64,000 nucleotides of DNA from Tetrapyrgos nigripes (GCA_013368315.1 JAACJM010000036.1:124001-188000); one strand, 5' to 3'. Counted from the stretch's first letter, positions 1-13,682 are shown. Numbers and translations: made by a program. The notes: generated from the sequence alone by a model not told the origin.

Positions 1-1668
1 GGCGGTTGATACTTACTGTATTCTTTCTTCTGCCGCGTAACTTCACAAGCCAATGAATCAGACGATTTGATCATGAAGACCAAGGCACAAGACATGAAGC
101 CTCATTGCTAGGGTTTTTTTTCTGCTTGAGGTCATAGACATGAAAGGTCCAGCCTCGAGGCGGGTTCCGCGGGTGTCTTTGAACCATTGACCCTGTACGC
201 TGGTATGTCTTCTCCGGAACAAATTCGTTCCCCTAAGTCGTCAGTCCTCCACAGGGGTTAGACGCATGGCAGACCACCAGACCATGGTCAGCAACCTTGC
301 GGCCGCTAGCGAAAGTTTGGATAGGCGAGAAGGGACATATGGATCATGACCGAGCCTGTGGAAGTAGTCTTATCTGTGCTGATTCCGTTTTCCCTAGCTC
401 CAAGCAGGTAGTTGAACTGTTGACTGGCGGGACATTGCAAAGACCTCGGAGCTGGTAGGTCGCCGAACCCCGACCAGCTCCGTTTCGTCTATAATTGTTT
501 GCTGTTCGACATGCTGTCGTATACACCTTGGGAAGAATTAGCGAAATAAACCGCACCCACATAACTATCTCGGGTCCAATGACTTGACTGAGCGGGCAAG
601 ATTGCTCGCCACGAGCTCGAAAAACAACCCCTGGTTGTATAGTTTCGTCAGTCTCTGCTCAGTTATAAGCAGTCCCGTGGTCAGTTTCAAACCTTGGTCA
701 AACCCAAGTTTCAGTATCTGAGGCTTTTGTGTGGGGCTAACAGCTCCCAAGAGCTCGCATAGATACTTCCGGGGTCAACGGTTAAGAAGGTGATACGCGC
801 CGTGTGTCAAGCATTTACTCCAAAGGTGTTGAAGAAACAATACATGTTCTGAATTTGCGGCGTAGGTTTGTGTCTTTTGTGTGTCATGTTTTCACTATGC
901 AGCGCCTTTGACCAATGATGCAGCAGCTCACATGGTTGATCCTATAGATGCGTAGTCTTGGGTGAGGAGGCCTAGGCTAGCGCTATAAATATAAACGAAC
1001 AAACGGAACCTCTCCCGACAAGTGCGACTAGTAAGTAAATTGATGTTTTGACAAATGTTTCTGTTAGTAATCTTTCCAATCATAGCTTAGGCTTGACTTT
1101 GACGGTCTGAGTTCACCAAGTACGTATTGAGCTAACCGACCCTCCGTGCCGACTAAGGAAAGTGAGAGAAATTCCTTTGGCTGGTTCGATTTGTTGGATG
1201 TCCTCAACGTACGAATTACAGGCTTTGGTTTGGTAGAGGCAGCATGTGTAGTGGTTCTATGGGGACCGGAATACCGCTCAGACCTTTTTCCGTACGGCTC
1301 AGCGGAATTGATGGCTACATACCATTTGTTCACGATGGGATCTCCCGATCCATCCGTAAGCGCTCCGGATTCCCACCAGGTTTTGTTCGCTGAAGAAGGA
1401 AGGCTTCTGTTTCTCAACTTTAACGTTACTCAAAACCGGTTGCTTTAGGATTGAAGGACGTACAAAACGACGCGTAACGCCGAGTCAAGTTGCTAACTCA
1501 ATATTCATCACTGTAAGACAATATCGTGTCTTAGATCGAGCGCTGCTGATTCCATAAGGGTCAAGATATATAATACCGGTTACAGGAACGGCCAACCTTG
1601 GCAGCTAACGCACTCTAACGCACTATAAAGTCTGACATCGCAAACATATCCAACTGCGTTGGTCTACC
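1..1668. other. Intergenic region, no supported gene
   Basis: Open frames here are short, and several overlap on opposite strands. The longest pair covers about 1064-1448 and shows no recognisable domain, no convincing splice-linked exon and no repeat relationship elsewhere in the window. The final 50 bases form the promoter of the dehydrogenase gene that follows. Confidence 0.5.
1624..1629 (+). promoter_or_regulatory. TATA box of the SDR gene
   Basis: A perfect TATAAA lies 39 bases upstream of the ATG at 1669. It is preceded by a duplicated 10-mer (CTAACGCACT). The short spacing implies a very short 5' leader. This is seen in sequence; its function is inferred. Confidence 0.45.
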
Positions 1669-2959
1669 ATGGCCCCATCACCTTGTGGTCCCTCCTTCAC
1701 TTCGGGTTTCGCTCCCTATGATGCTGCCTACGGTTTCGGGCACAACCGTTTCAACCCGCTTTCACTATTCAACGTCAATGGTTTGATCGCTGTTGTCACG
1801 GGAGGAGGCAGTGGTGAGGATAGTTTGACGCTAGTTTTTCAGGGAGGAGCTCATGTTACCCACAGGTATCGGTCTGATGATGGCTTCCGCGTTGGAGAAC
1901 AACGGTGCTACGGTGTATATTATTGGTCGAAGACTTGATGTTCTTCAGAAAGCTGCGAAGGAAAATAGCGTGAGTATCTCGGAATTCTCACTCCCCTCCT
2001 ATTCTTATCTTCTTCCCAGAGGTTTAACAAGATTATACCTCTGGAAGGAGACGTGACAAATCGCGAATCGCTCCTTTCTCTGGTCGAGGTCGTTAAAGCA
2101 ACACATGGGTATATCGATCTCCTGGTCAATAACGCTGGCATCGCACGCAACCTCTATCCCCATCCCCTTCCTTCCCCTTTAAACCCAGATCCCTCACATC
2201 ATCCTCTGTCACCTCCAGCCTCACCGTCATTCGGCCCTTCGCCAGCATCTATCAAATCGTTTCAGAATGCATTATGGGACTCAGGTACTCCTGACGACTT
2301 TGCCGAGACATTTGCGACAAACGTCACCGCACCTTATTACACCACAGTCGCGTTCCTCGAATTGCTGCACCAAGGCAATATCCGCCAACAAGCTGACGAG
2401 TGTGATGTCGATTATCATCATATGAACGGATTCGATTTACCACCACGACCTCCATTCCATTCCTCACAAGTCATCACCGTTTCCTCATCAGGCTCCTTCC
2501 GAGTCGACTCCAAGATCCTCTCCATGTCATATACGCTCTCGAAAGCTGCTTCTACCCACCTAGGGAAAACGCTTGCAAACTTACTCGCACCATGGGGTAT
2601 CAGAAGCAACGTTCTCGCTCCCGGCGTATGGCCAAGTGGTAAGTTCTTCGGTCTTCTGGTCTCATGCGCTCAACTCTCGCTAATGTCAATGAACCTATCC
2701 AGAGATGACCATGACTAAAGGTCCGAAGGTCAAATTGGATCCGACAGTTTTGGCATCTACTGTTCCGTTACAGCGAGCTGGTACTGAGGAGGTGAGAGCT
2801 TCGACCTTTTTTTTGCATTTCAGCCCCTGACTTACGGCTGGTCTGTAGGAAATGGCTGGAACGACCCTTTTTTTGGCTAGTAGAGCGGGAGCCTATGTGA
2901 ATGGGGCCGTCTGGCTTATAGATGGCGGGAGAGTAGGGTCGGTTGCCAGCAGCTACTGA
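1669..2959 (+). CDS. Short-chain dehydrogenase/reductase (SDR), five exons
   Basis: Exons 1669-1813, 1866-1969, 2020-2638, 2703-2791 and 2849-2959 join into a 355-residue protein with consistent GT-AG splice sites. The dinucleotide-binding motif GGGSGIG spans the first junction (about residue 45). It is followed by the structural NNAG motif, the catalytic serine in VSSSGSF, and YTLSK, which supplies the catalytic Tyr and Lys. The ending, NGAVWLIDGG, is typical of classical SDRs. A proline/serine-rich stretch after NNAG (PHPLPSPLNP onward) is longer than usual for this family. Substrate cannot be told from sequence; these enzymes are normally cytosolic NAD(P)(H)-dependent alcohol/ketone oxidoreductases. 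It faces away from the SIN1-like gene, with no shared promoter. Confidence 0.9.
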
Positions 2960-3083
2960 TGCATCAGCCGGGAGGATCGACCCCTATTCTATTCATCTCG
3001 TCTTCACTGGGATGCTACGATCTAACGATGAAGTTATTGCTATTAGTGTATGTAATTGTAACAACAATAATCTGTACTCGTAG

Positions 3084-3158
3084 AATACACCTCTAATTTA
3101 TCTCGCAGAATACACCTCTAAGTTATCTCGCAGAATACACCTATAATTTATCTCGCAG
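3084..3158. repeat. 25-bp tandem repeat, three copies
   Basis: Three consecutive 25-bp units begin AATACACCT and end TCTCGCAG (3084-3108, 3109-3133, 3134-3158). Units two and three differ from the first by one base each. The repeat lies between the convergent 3' ends of the SDR and the SIN1-like gene. No function is implied. Confidence 0.9.
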
Positions 3159-3324
3159 TAAAAGGACTTCATTGAGATGTGAATGAAGTGGCAACAATGG
3201 TCCAGTGATTATTGCTATTCTGAAGAAAAAAAGGTACATACTTGAAAGTGTACATAAGGCAAGGAGACTATCGAAAGCAGCAGATACAAGCTCTAGAATA
3301 CATTGTATTAATGATAATCCTCAC

Positions 3325-4770
3325 TCACAACCTCTTTGCATTCTTCACAAGCACAAACTCGGTGTTCGCCTCAAATTTTGATACGTTCCACTGGAGGTCT
3401 ACCCCTTGATAGACTTTGCGTACATCCAGGGCGGCAAGATGGAACTTTTCTGGATGTCTGATACCCTTTTCTCGACAGACAGTTTGGAGTAACTCTTTGA
3501 TCGTGCTGTTTCTGGTGGGGTAGAAATGAGACATCAGAAGATAGCTCGCATATCTCGGAAGGACAGAAATTGTAGTTTCTGTAGCACTTACTTCGATACA
3601 GCGACCGTCATAGGCTGAGCTTGCTCGTTCGAGCCCTCCTTCACATCCATTTCTGCGTTCAGTATTTTGAAAACGCGTACTCGAAAAGGGTTTGAAACGA
3701 AGTCGGATGGCCACCTCGATGATGAGTCCATCGAAGCCCTTTGGAAAGGTAGACTCAAGTCTCGAACGTGAGATAATCGTTTCCTAATCGACAAAGGCCC
3801 AGGACTAGAGTTGCGACGACTAGTACGTCTCTGAGATGTTTTGAACGATTCTGCCAATGTCGAGGCTTGGGAATTTGGTCCCAATGCATTGGAACTCGTA
3901 TCGACGGAGGGAATTCCAGAAAAGAAACCCGCGGGATCGGGAGCAGTCCGGTCCAACTTTATCAACGCATATTCCTCAGATTCTAGTAACTCGACTTTGT
4001 CCGAGGGATCAGGAGCTGAGAGAATAAAATAGAAGCAAAGTTTTGCTGTCAGAGATAATTTTGTTTTCCCCAACACCCATGACTCGAGTATGGGGCTGGC
4101 CAGATGGGATCCATCGACTCTCACCTTCGGTGGCGTAATCCAAGAAGCCATCTCTAACGATACGAAGACTCCAAGGCGAGATAACCCTTCGTAACTTTCC
4201 ATTTGAAGCTTTGATGCTATGACTTTTCCGAGTAGTCGGTAACCTGAGGTCTTCAGTATGGTTGACCGGCAACGGAGGAAGCCATGCTCTCTCCCAGTAT
4301 GTCCACAAAGCTAGTCCCATCAGCCTCTCGACGTCCGCTTCCCTTTCGATCTTAAACTCGAGAGGTTTTCCTACTGGGTTATCAGCATGGGGACAATAAA
4401 CTCGGACAGCCATCAAATCGTCCCCTGAGGGAGGTGGGGACATCAGGTTGGAGAAAGGATTGACGATGGGGGGAATGGGCGAGTTTAGAAGAGTCGTCAG
4501 ACCCGATTCGGAAGGTTGAGGCGGCATCGATGGGACTGCTTTACGATTGAACGATAATAGCGAATGCGGAGAACTTATTGGTTCGTCTACATAGGAGGGG
4601 ATTTCCGCCAAAACACCGCTAAGTTCCATTGCTCGTCGGAGTGGACAGCTTTGATCGCTAGCTGAGGGGGTGGCGTACAGAACAGTTGCACTATGTTTAC
4701 TGCTGAGTGTGGACGAGGTACCGTTGAGTCCAAATTGTGAATCTTTCTTGCCATTGCTGAAGTGAATCAT
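3325..4770 (-). CDS. SIN1/AVO1-like TORC2 protein, shortened (CRIM and RBD only)
   Basis: Exons 4770-4125, 4015-3592 and 3511-3325 give 418 residues. Residues about 120-250 match the CRIM domain of SIN1: AVRVYCPHADNP, then WSLRIVRDGFLDYATE and, across the intron, EEYALIKLDRT. Residues about 345-418 match the Ras-binding domain (NSTIKELLQTVCREKGI, then EFVLVKN). SIN1 is the TORC2 subunit that recruits AGC kinases at the plasma membrane. Fungal homologues are usually longer and end in a PH domain. Here the stop follows the RBD directly and no PH-like sequence is seen downstream. The 5' end is uncertain: an acceptor (CACTTCAG) just inside the chosen start could link to an unseen exon. It may be a second, truncated copy of SIN1. 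Confidence 0.72.
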
Positions 4771-6336
4771 GAAGCATAAGTGTAAGTATGAGCTGTAAAC
4801 ATTTCCCGCCTTACTAGTTTGCCTTGTTAGCTTGTTGAAAAGGCTTATCGGAATCGAGTCTTGGCCGTTGATTGTGCAGCGAAGTTTGACGGTCTGGACG
4901 TGGGCGCATCGCGAACATGGCTGCGTCTAGGAAGCAGGAAGGCAAGTAGCAGACTGACAGGCTCTACTATATATGTAAGATCAACTCGAAGTCCGTGATT
5001 CTTTTGAATGAGGCAATATTGTGTACTTTCCTGTAGATGTAGGGAATAAATGGATATAAGCATGAATCGGTATCGGGTAGCTGCCCACATGTTGAAGAGA
5101 CGGGAAAGGTAGAATATCTAGATCACTGACGCTCATCGTGAGCAAGACGATTGTCACAGGAGAGATAGTCCGTGAACCGATGAACTCCGTCAACTGCCCT
5201 GAAGTCAAACTTGCTACACGTTTTGAATTGAAGGTAGGGGCATTAATTAATCTTCAAGTCAGTAATCCCGTCAATGTTGATGTCCTATCAACACAGCCAA
5301 TGCTTAGTTGGCCTGAAAAAGTACATCTGTTAACCCACTGAAAGCGGCGGAAGTGAACAAATCCTTGTACTTACCAAAGGATCGGGCGAATGAACAATTT
5401 CCATGGTTCATGCCTAAGTATATCACAGAAAAGGCTGTTCTATGGGGGAACGGTTGTATCCGGTCACTATACGGTCACCAAGTGGCGAAAGTCGAAGATA
5501 CTCGAGAAGACCAAGTGACTTGTCATCCTGAATGACCGGTTGATTGGGCCTGAAAACCTGAGGTTATTTACACACAACGTCTGCCAATTAAGGAAAGCAT
5601 CACCAGAGTGTGATGAGAACGACGCCACAAGTGACAACACAAAAGAAAAACACGGTGCTGATGGTAGGAAGAACATGATGATCTGGGTAAATCGCCTTGG
5701 CAAGTCCAGCCATTCCAATCAGCTTTTCAAGCTTGAAAAACGTCGGCCTGAATTGTTGCAGGTCATGTTGATTGAGGCGCATGTCCGCAAAAGAAGAGGT
5801 AAATCACTGTCCAGAAAGCCTCGCTTGAATCCAGTACAAGTCGTGAAGGAACGACGCAAGGTCAAATGGACAGTCGTCGGTCTGTGGATGTCATCACGTC
5901 AAATATACTGACGCTCTGAATGGAAGACCATGCTCAATTTCATCACCAGGGTGGAGTGGGTTTTGAACCTGAAGGCCTGAAAAACAGCTTGACTGGACCA
6001 CTTGTGCTTGTCGACAGCTTACATATGTCAATCTGAGCAAAGTTGATCGAAATCCTAAGTGCCTACGAATGCATCGAAAGGGAGTCAGCAAAGTGACAGT
6101 AGATAGATATGATGACCGTATGCCAGTTAAGAAGTACAGAGCCAGAATAGGTAAACTTTTACATCAAGAAGAGTCCGTACATCCTGACCACTCTCGTATC
6201 TGATCGACGCTTTACGTCGACACTAGACGACTGCCATCAATATCGACCCAGCTACTTCTCTTGGGACTGAACCTACAATTGCGAAACGCGGTATCAGTCA
6301 TATAATCCTTCGCCACCCCAATACAGAACACATCAC
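4771..6336. other. Gene-poor region, two unrecognised ORFs
   Basis: The only sizeable plus-strand frames are 5353-5535 and 5540-5911 (60 and 123 residues, Lys/Arg-rich in the second). They have no recognisable motif and could be chance or remnants. An undetected 5' exon of the SIN1-like gene may lie near 4800-5000. Nothing else is supported. Confidence 0.4.
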
Positions 6337-9300
6337 TCACGATCTTTCTCTCGCCGCGGCCGATTGTTTCTTTCCAAGGACGAGCTTGAGGGTTTTGACC
6401 TCGAAACCTCGGAAGTCCAGGGTGATGGAGGGTCCAAAATCACTACCTGTAATATTGAGTTTTGCCTCTTCGTCCTCCAGAAGATTGGTGATGTAGGCTG
6501 TTTTGACAGAAAATTGGTCTCCGATGTGGACGGTAGCTTTGGCATGGCCACCAAAGGCTTCATACAGACGAGCAACAACGGTAGTGACGGAACCAGTGTC
6601 ATCGCATGTATCTGCCTCAAACGTGTCATCCTCTCCACGCTTGATAGTCTCGAGAATGACATTCGGAGCACCGTGCACAGTCAGTGGCGACTCGTGCTTG
6701 GCGACAAGGGCATCTTGCTCCCGGGGTACGTAGCGAACTAGAGACATATCAGCGATGTTCAAGGCGATAATCGCAACGAAAAGGAGTTCACCATATAGCG
6801 GGGAATTGAAGATGTACGCAGCCATGGGAACATCAGACTGCAAAAAGTGACCCTCATGAGGCATTACTGCCCAAGAGAATTCATGCTTGCCTGAAAACCA
6901 ATGACTTCAGTAAATCACCGAATGCACTCTGGTAAAACGTCACCTTGATCTTGTTCGGCATCAGGTGCGGTAGCGGCACGCAACAATGAGATGCGAAGGA
7001 CATTGCCTTGACAAGAAAACCCGTATTTCGATTCTGAGAGCAGTGCGACACCGTAGCCATATTCGCTCAAATCGGCGTACTAGAATTCCAACCGTCAGTT
7101 CATTATTTTTGTCTACCACTGCCGTCTCAATCGTGGACATACCTTATGCCCACAAACCTCAAACTTGACAGATTATCAATCAATGTAGTGCACAAACAAC
7201 AACGTAAAAGTCCTATACCTTGGCCATATCCCAAGTAGTGTTCTTGTGGGTTGGACGTTGCACATAGCCGAATTGAGTCTCGTAGATAGCGTTGTCGTTA
7301 TGGATGTTCAGAGGTAACTCGACTAAACATCACTTGAATTAGAGGTTAGAGGTCAGATACAGATACCACATACATTTCAAGAATTCATGACGCTGGTGCC
7401 AATCCACTTGGGCATCAAAGGTGAATAAGGATCTGGAATCAGGCTTGACCGTTGCTACATAGGAGGTCGACAGTCAATCAGATAGCCTTCTTGCCAAAGC
7501 ACTGGGAACATACCACCGACAGCATCTAGGGAGATCTAGATAAAATGGTCAAAGCGACCCATCATAACACAGAGTAAACACTGCCATACCAGAACAGTAA
7601 TTGTGCTCTTGCCGTACTTGACTTCAGCTTTGACGGAAGCGCGCAAGGGACCATGCGAAACGACAGAAACATTGGTAAACTCGAGTTGCTTTGAAGTTTC
7701 CAGGTGGTGGATTTCGACATCTAGACCACAGGTAAGCCATGAAGACAATGTTGGAACTAGCGTCCAGGTAAAAACGTACCCCATGCGTCCCAATAGTTCG
7801 GCCGATCCTGGAAAATGACCAATCCACCAGTAGCACCTTCAGGGATGAGCTCGCGCCTTTACCACCCCAGAATCAGTCAATGAATGATGCGGGAGGAATA
7901 GTATAACGGCACTGACCCCTGTTGTATATCAACCAAGCTAGTAATTCTACCATCAGAGATCGTCAGCTGTACACTCGAATTGCGCAATACAAAGTGGTTT
8001 GAGCCATTGGTGTACGCTATATAAATAGACTGAGCCAAGGGATATGTATTGTAAACGGGAGATACACTTACCAGAGACATGCAAAGGCCCCAGAGAATCC
8101 TGTACAGAAGGATCCAAAAGGCCATTATCTATGATAGCGTATCCAGTTTTACCATCTGCGTCAAGCTGGGCTATCACAGACTTGACGCTAGAGGAGGCAC
8201 CAGTCAGAGGGATTTTGACGACTTCACGGCGACGGAAGGGTGTTGTGTTGACGCTCATGATCTGGCTGACCGAGCTATGCGTGCCGAGCTTCACGTCGGG
8301 CGTAAGACGTACTGAGTTGGGGAGCAGAATTGTGAGGGCTTCTTCTAAGAGCTTTTGGCCGTCCTTTGCGACCTCAGCATAAAGTTTCTCAGCGTCCTCG
8401 TAGACCATGCCACTGAACACATAAGAAAAGATTAGCTTGTGAGAACAAAGGGTAGCAAGGCGCATACTCACATTGCAGATCCGGGCAGTACTGCAAGGGC
8501 GTCACTTCTGTCAATCATGTAACCACAAGCAGAGATCAAAAAAAAACTAACCATCGTGGACTTTACAACGAGACGTCAGAAAGCTCCAGTCATCATTACA
8601 AGAAACAACATACATTGATTGAGTAGCACCTTTTCCCAGCACTCGTCAAGAACCTTTTTAGGATAGGTGTATTCCTTGGGTTTGAGAACGGATGCTAGAG
8701 TCGCAACGTACTGCAGAAAGTATGCTGAGCTCCCGTTGTACTAAGACCGAAGAATGGTAAGCCTACCTCGACATCACGGAGCAAGATTTCAGAATGACGG
8801 TTACCCTTCTTGATGGAGCCTGCAAGCCAAGAGAAGAGGTGAGGGAGTGTCCAAAGGTAGAAAAGAAGTGAGCACATGCCATGAGAAGTGTATGTACCCC
8901 GATGGAACTATCAAGAACATGTCAGGCTCCATCACAACCTGGAAAAATAGCTCAGAAGTAAAAAAAAAAAAAAAAACACACCTCGAGGTAAAGCTCCCCA
9001 TGCCTGTCACCCACTGGTCAATTAAAAATCGATGGACACGACCGCACTGCAACATACCAGTTTGGCAGTTTTTTGCCCAAGGCAGACTCTTCTGCTAGAT
9101 GGTCGAAGAATTCGTCCACTGAGTGGCCCATATTGATTGGTGGCAGTTCCCTGTAATTATTGTTGGTTGCGCGAATTCGACGAAGCTGGCAAGAAAGGCC
9201 ACGTTGAGTGGATGAAATGAAGACATGACCAAGTAAAGCTCACGTTCTCCAACATTTTGGCTAAGGGTCCACCTCCACCGTCGCCATTACCGAAGACAAG

Positions 9301-11238
9301 TAGCGCCTTGTCGGAGGATTCGACATTCTTGTGATTGCTTAAACCCTTGTTGACGTCTCCGACAGTTGCTTGGGCAGTGTATGTGTCGACTGTGACAGAT
9401 TGTGAGACAGAGGCTGAAGGAAATACAGCGTTTGACGCACCAGGTGTCATATGGCAAAGGACTTGTGTTCCGTCTATACCAACCCAGTTGAAGGTTGAGT
9501 GAGGGAAGACATTTCTAGGGCTCATTAAGCATGCTTCTAAATCCTGAGAGACAGACACCTTACACATTGTTCCTGGATGAACAGCACGTCAGGTACTCCA
9601 AAATAGGCCTCAAAGACAGAGAATTGCTCACCAGCTCAGTTTCTGGGTGAAGAAGTATTTCATCCCAGCTCCTCTGATCAATTGAGGATAGGCTCCCGTC
9701 AATCCGAAAGAGTCAGGCAACCAAGCAGTCTCGCATCGTTTCCCGAACCTCGACTCGAAGAACCTCTGGCCGAAAACAAACTGCCTGACAAGAGCCTCTC
9801 CACTAGGCATGTTACTATCGTTCTCAACCCAACTTCCACCTATGGGGTGGAACTTGCCCTCAAGAACAAAGTCCTTGACGCGGTCAAAGAGTGGTGGATA
9901 GAGCTGCTCCAGCCATTTGTACTGCTGTGCTTGAGAGCAAGCAAATCGGTGTTCTGGGTAGCGTTCCATGAGGTCTACTTGGGTAGCCCACGAACGAGCG
10001 ACTTTCTGTTGGGTGACACGGTATGGCCAAAGCCACGCGGTATCGATATGGCAGCTGCCGTAGGTGGTATGAGACAATGACTTTTGAAGGGAGAAAGGCT
10101 ACACACTGTCCAATTCCCCAAATTTGGGCTTGCTTCTCATCTTTGTAAACATCTTCGCCTAAGTCCTGCCATCCTTCACCGAAAACCTGTTCAGCGAGTT
10201 TGCGGCATCGACGAATGTCGGACGCGTCACCACGCTCAAAGGCATTCATAATCTCATTAGCGACTACGAGAGCCTTATTTTGTAGGGCACTATTTCCTGG
10301 AAGCGAGTCAACAATCTCGCGGAGGGTTTGGAAGTCCCAGAGTAGATGCCACGCTTCTTGGTTTGGAACTACGAGGTCAGCCGATGCAAGAGAGAAATAT
10401 CTGTTCATCTAGACTATTGGTTAGTTTCGCCATGAGACAGGGAATGAATCAACCAACGTCTGGAGGTGCAATGGTATCACCATTCCAAGGCACACCGAAC
10501 ATGCCATTGCAGCTGGACTCGATGACGAAGTCGTGTGTTCCTTTCTCTCGTGCTTCTTTGGGGATGATATATTCAACCCTGCGATCGCCTCCGTAGCCTC
10601 CAGTGATGCCTTGAAGAGGGGTACCGTCGGTCGTATATATCATGGCTTCGCAACCTGGATCAAACTCGACTGAGAAAGCAGTCAGCGACATTACCCTAAT
10701 ATAAAGAGGTCGGACTAACACTGAACACGCTCATACTGCTGCCAGTATCCAGGTATAGTCACAGAGACTTTCCACCAATGGTTAGTCTAATTCAACGCGT
10801 CAGTACTGTGCAATATGGTTGGTCTATGGAGGTAAACATACCCCTAGTACAAAAGTAAGCTTCGAGTTGCACAACAAGCAAAGTTCACTCACAAGACGGT
10901 CCAAATGAGTCTCCCTTTTTTGCAGACTTGAACTTCTGCTTCATCGCCTCCTCAAAGCTCGGTTTCGTCAATCCCGGTGCACTCCATCTGCATACACATT
11001 TCAACACAAGGCAAAGAGTACAAGAGCGCGCTACTCACACTTGCAGCTGGACATGCTCCTGGTTATCTATTCTGTGGGTGAACAGTACAGAGGATAAATT
11101 GATGTCGGAGAAGTGGCCGCCAAGGAAGGTTCCCAGTCGGCCTTGCGTAAGACCTTTAATCCACTTGGCTCCTGGGCTGCGGTTGAGTTCTGGATATGAT
11201 GGGCTTGAAGCTTGCTGGTGGTGATGGTTGCAGCTCAT
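6337..11238 (-). CDS. AMS1: Alpha-mannosidase, GH38 (vacuolar Ams1 type), many introns
   Basis: The gene spans almost 5 kb in many small exons; the protein is estimated at about 1,100-1,200 residues, as in fungal Ams1. The first exon (from 11238) contains [16 protein letters not shown], typical of the Ams1 N-terminus, and splices into [14 protein letters not shown]. The catalytic part at about 10077-9628 has the zinc-binding [29 protein letters not shown], and the nucleophile Asp in [16 protein letters not shown]. The last exon (6864-6337) encodes the beta-sandwich end [16 protein letters not shown]. Ams1 removes alpha-mannose from free oligosaccharides. It is made in the cytosol without a signal peptide and delivered to the vacuole; none is seen here. 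An intron near 8960 holds a long A run. Exon borders in the middle were not all resolved. Confidence 0.92.
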
Positions 11239-11427
11239 CCTGCGCTGCTTGACGTCCTCAACGAACGATTGGAATCCGGGGTAAATGATTGCTTATATAA
11301 TACACAGCTCTTGATATCCGAGCGCGGCTCTCGTACGCCCAGTCAAACAATCTGGGGTACATATACATAGTATTGGGTATCCTCTGGTATCCTTGAAGCT
11401 CCGATACAACACGAACTAAGCTACATT

Positions 11428-13682
11428 TTATACCCTCTTCCTCAAGCCAATCTCAAGCATCAACTTCCCCTTCGCTAGGACAAATCTATCCTTCAGATTC
11501 TCTTCCCAAGTGCTCACATCCCATCCTTCCATAAATTTCATCTCGAACCGAGCGGCCAGCAAAGCTATGACGTATCTCAATTCCGCCATAGCAAGTTGTT
11601 TTCCAACACAATTCGCAGGTCCCATCGAGAAAGGTATGAATGCACCCATGTCCAGTGTAACCTCCGGATTCTTACAATATTGAAGCCATCGTTCGGGCCA
11701 GAATTTCTCTGGATCAGGATTAAAGTACCTTGGATCACGAAGGATAACGTAGAGAGGTACTGTTACCGCCGTTCCCTCTTTGACGAAACTAAAACACAAC
11801 ATCAGAGACTTGCAACGCATTGGGAAAGTTGATTGAGACTTACTGAGATCCAACCATCTTTCCTCCAGACCCCTTTTCCGGAGCCCTTTGCAAGCCAGTG
11901 GGTAGAATAGGCTGCAAACGGAGCGTCTCGTTGCTTGAACTTATATCAGTATCGTCATTGACCGTTGAAAGTGAACGTCGGCGTACATGACAGCATTCAA
12001 CCAAGGCAATCCTACAAGCTGTTCCAGGATATCTCCGGCAATAGTCCCACCATGTAAGGCAGGAGCGTTTTGATCGAGCTCTTGTTGAAGTTTCTTCAGA
12101 CACTCGGGGTTCGCAACGAGATAATAAATCACATTGCAGAGCACGGACGATGTAGTATCCGAACCGGCCAGGATAGCCAGAGCCGCATTGGAGACGATAA
12201 GAGGAAAGGGTGAAGCGTCTTCATCTTTGTATGTGTTGCTCACCTACAATTTGTAAGGAAATCAAAATGAGAGGACGAGCGAGGTCAAACTCACGATATG
12301 ATAAAATAGATCTTTTTGCGTCAAAGTCTGAGAAGAGCGAAGCATTGCTCTCTCCATCGCAAATGCAGCGAAATCGCGTAAATGTGTGCCAACATTGGGT
12401 ATCAAGCGCACGGAAGCTTGGGTCGACCATGGAATCAACCCAGTTACTGAGGGCAGGCTTCAACACAAAATGAGAAATCAGAATGACGACTGTTACGAGA
12501 TAGTACTCACTACGCTGATTTCTCGATCTTTTCGAGGAAATGATGTTTGTCTCCTTCTCTCAACATTTCCGATCCTCCTCCAAACCTATGAGCCAGTCGG
12601 TAAAACACGAATATCATGAGTATCAAACAAACTCATACGCACGCAAGATCGCTCATTAGATCGAATCTAAGAAAGAGCATGGGCATCCTCAGTTTTCTGA
12701 TGGCATTTCGAATGGTAAATGTCCACATACGAGAAGAAATTGATCCATTCTGCTATGTCCACCGTAGCTCCTCTATTACGACCAGCTTCCCGACAAATAT
12801 CTTCCAATCGACTCTGAAGCAGAGCGATCCTCTTGAAAAGTACTTCCCTGTAATCAGCTAAAGGTTCCGCTGCGAACGCCTTGTTCCATGCTTTACGCAG
12901 TTGAGCATGGCGCGCCGAACTCCTAGTCAAGATCAAATCATATTCTTTCTGGTAGGCTTCTTTTGGCGACATCCTCCTTCCATCCCATGCTGAGAGAAAA
13001 AGATCAAATTTCTCAGACGATGGAGCATAATACAAAGAGATCTCCACTCACTAGGGCCCCGAGGCATACCATGAGTACCGATAACATCAGGCAGAAGTTC
13101 TTTATCCACTATCGAAAGTTCGTTGGGTCCTACAACAAGAATCAATTCAAAACCAAATCAATAATGAAAGCTCCCGAAATCCGACCCGAGTAACAGGGAC
13201 AGTAGGTGACAAGTTATGCACATACCAATCCGAACAACGGGGCCATACTGAGCATGCAGTTTCTGATAGTACTTCGGCAGCTTCCCATCGAGTGATTTCC
13301 AAACCACCCACAACTTCGAGACTCGCGCAATGATAGGTCCAGGATGCTGGGCGAGAGGATGGAAGGGCGAGAGACGGTAAGCGGTTACCGAGACTCCTAG
13401 GCATGTGTAGAATGCCGGATACGCGGTCAAGATAGCCCACAAAGGAGAGTAAGGAGTATACAGAATGAGGGAGATAGCTGGGAATATCGGGACGAGGGCG
13501 AGGACGATAAACGGAGCAAAAGAGTGGGCCGGGGGTTCAAAGTTTCTCAACCAAAAATGGGTGACCTGCAGGTTTGAACGGTATCAGTTGAGGCTACGTG
13601 GACGCAATACGCAAGAGACACCAACAGCTACGGTGCCGGCAAGGACAGCCAAAGGTACGTTGAGTTCAGTGGTCCAATCCAT
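11428..13682 (-). CDS. Cytochrome P450 monooxygenase, membrane-anchored
   Basis: This multi-exon gene ends at 11428. The heme-binding loop FSMGPANCVGKQLA gives the FxxGxxxCxG signature with the axial Cys. The PERF-like FWPERW, the ExxR helix as ETLR (in SNETLRLQPILPTG) and the I-helix AGSDTTSSVL are all visible in order. The start at 13682 opens with MDWTTELNVPLAVLAG, and exon 2 adds further hydrophobic segments (FAPFIVLALVPIFPAISLIL, then LWAILTAYPAFYTCLGVSV) before HPLAQHPGPIIARVSKLW. That suggests a multi-helix ER anchor, as in many basidiomycete P450s. Substrate is unknown. It lies downstream of the mannosidase on the same strand. The only other redox genes nearby are SDRs, so a pathway link is not supported. 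Confidence 0.9.

Noticed and set aside
1064..1448. Overlapping plus- and minus-strand frames of about 100-117 residues
   Set aside because: No recognisable domain, no linked exons, and the opposite strands are equally open, so neither could be called a gene.
5353..5911. Two consecutive plus-strand ORFs
   Set aside because: No motif, no repeat partner, and no splice pair joining them convincingly.
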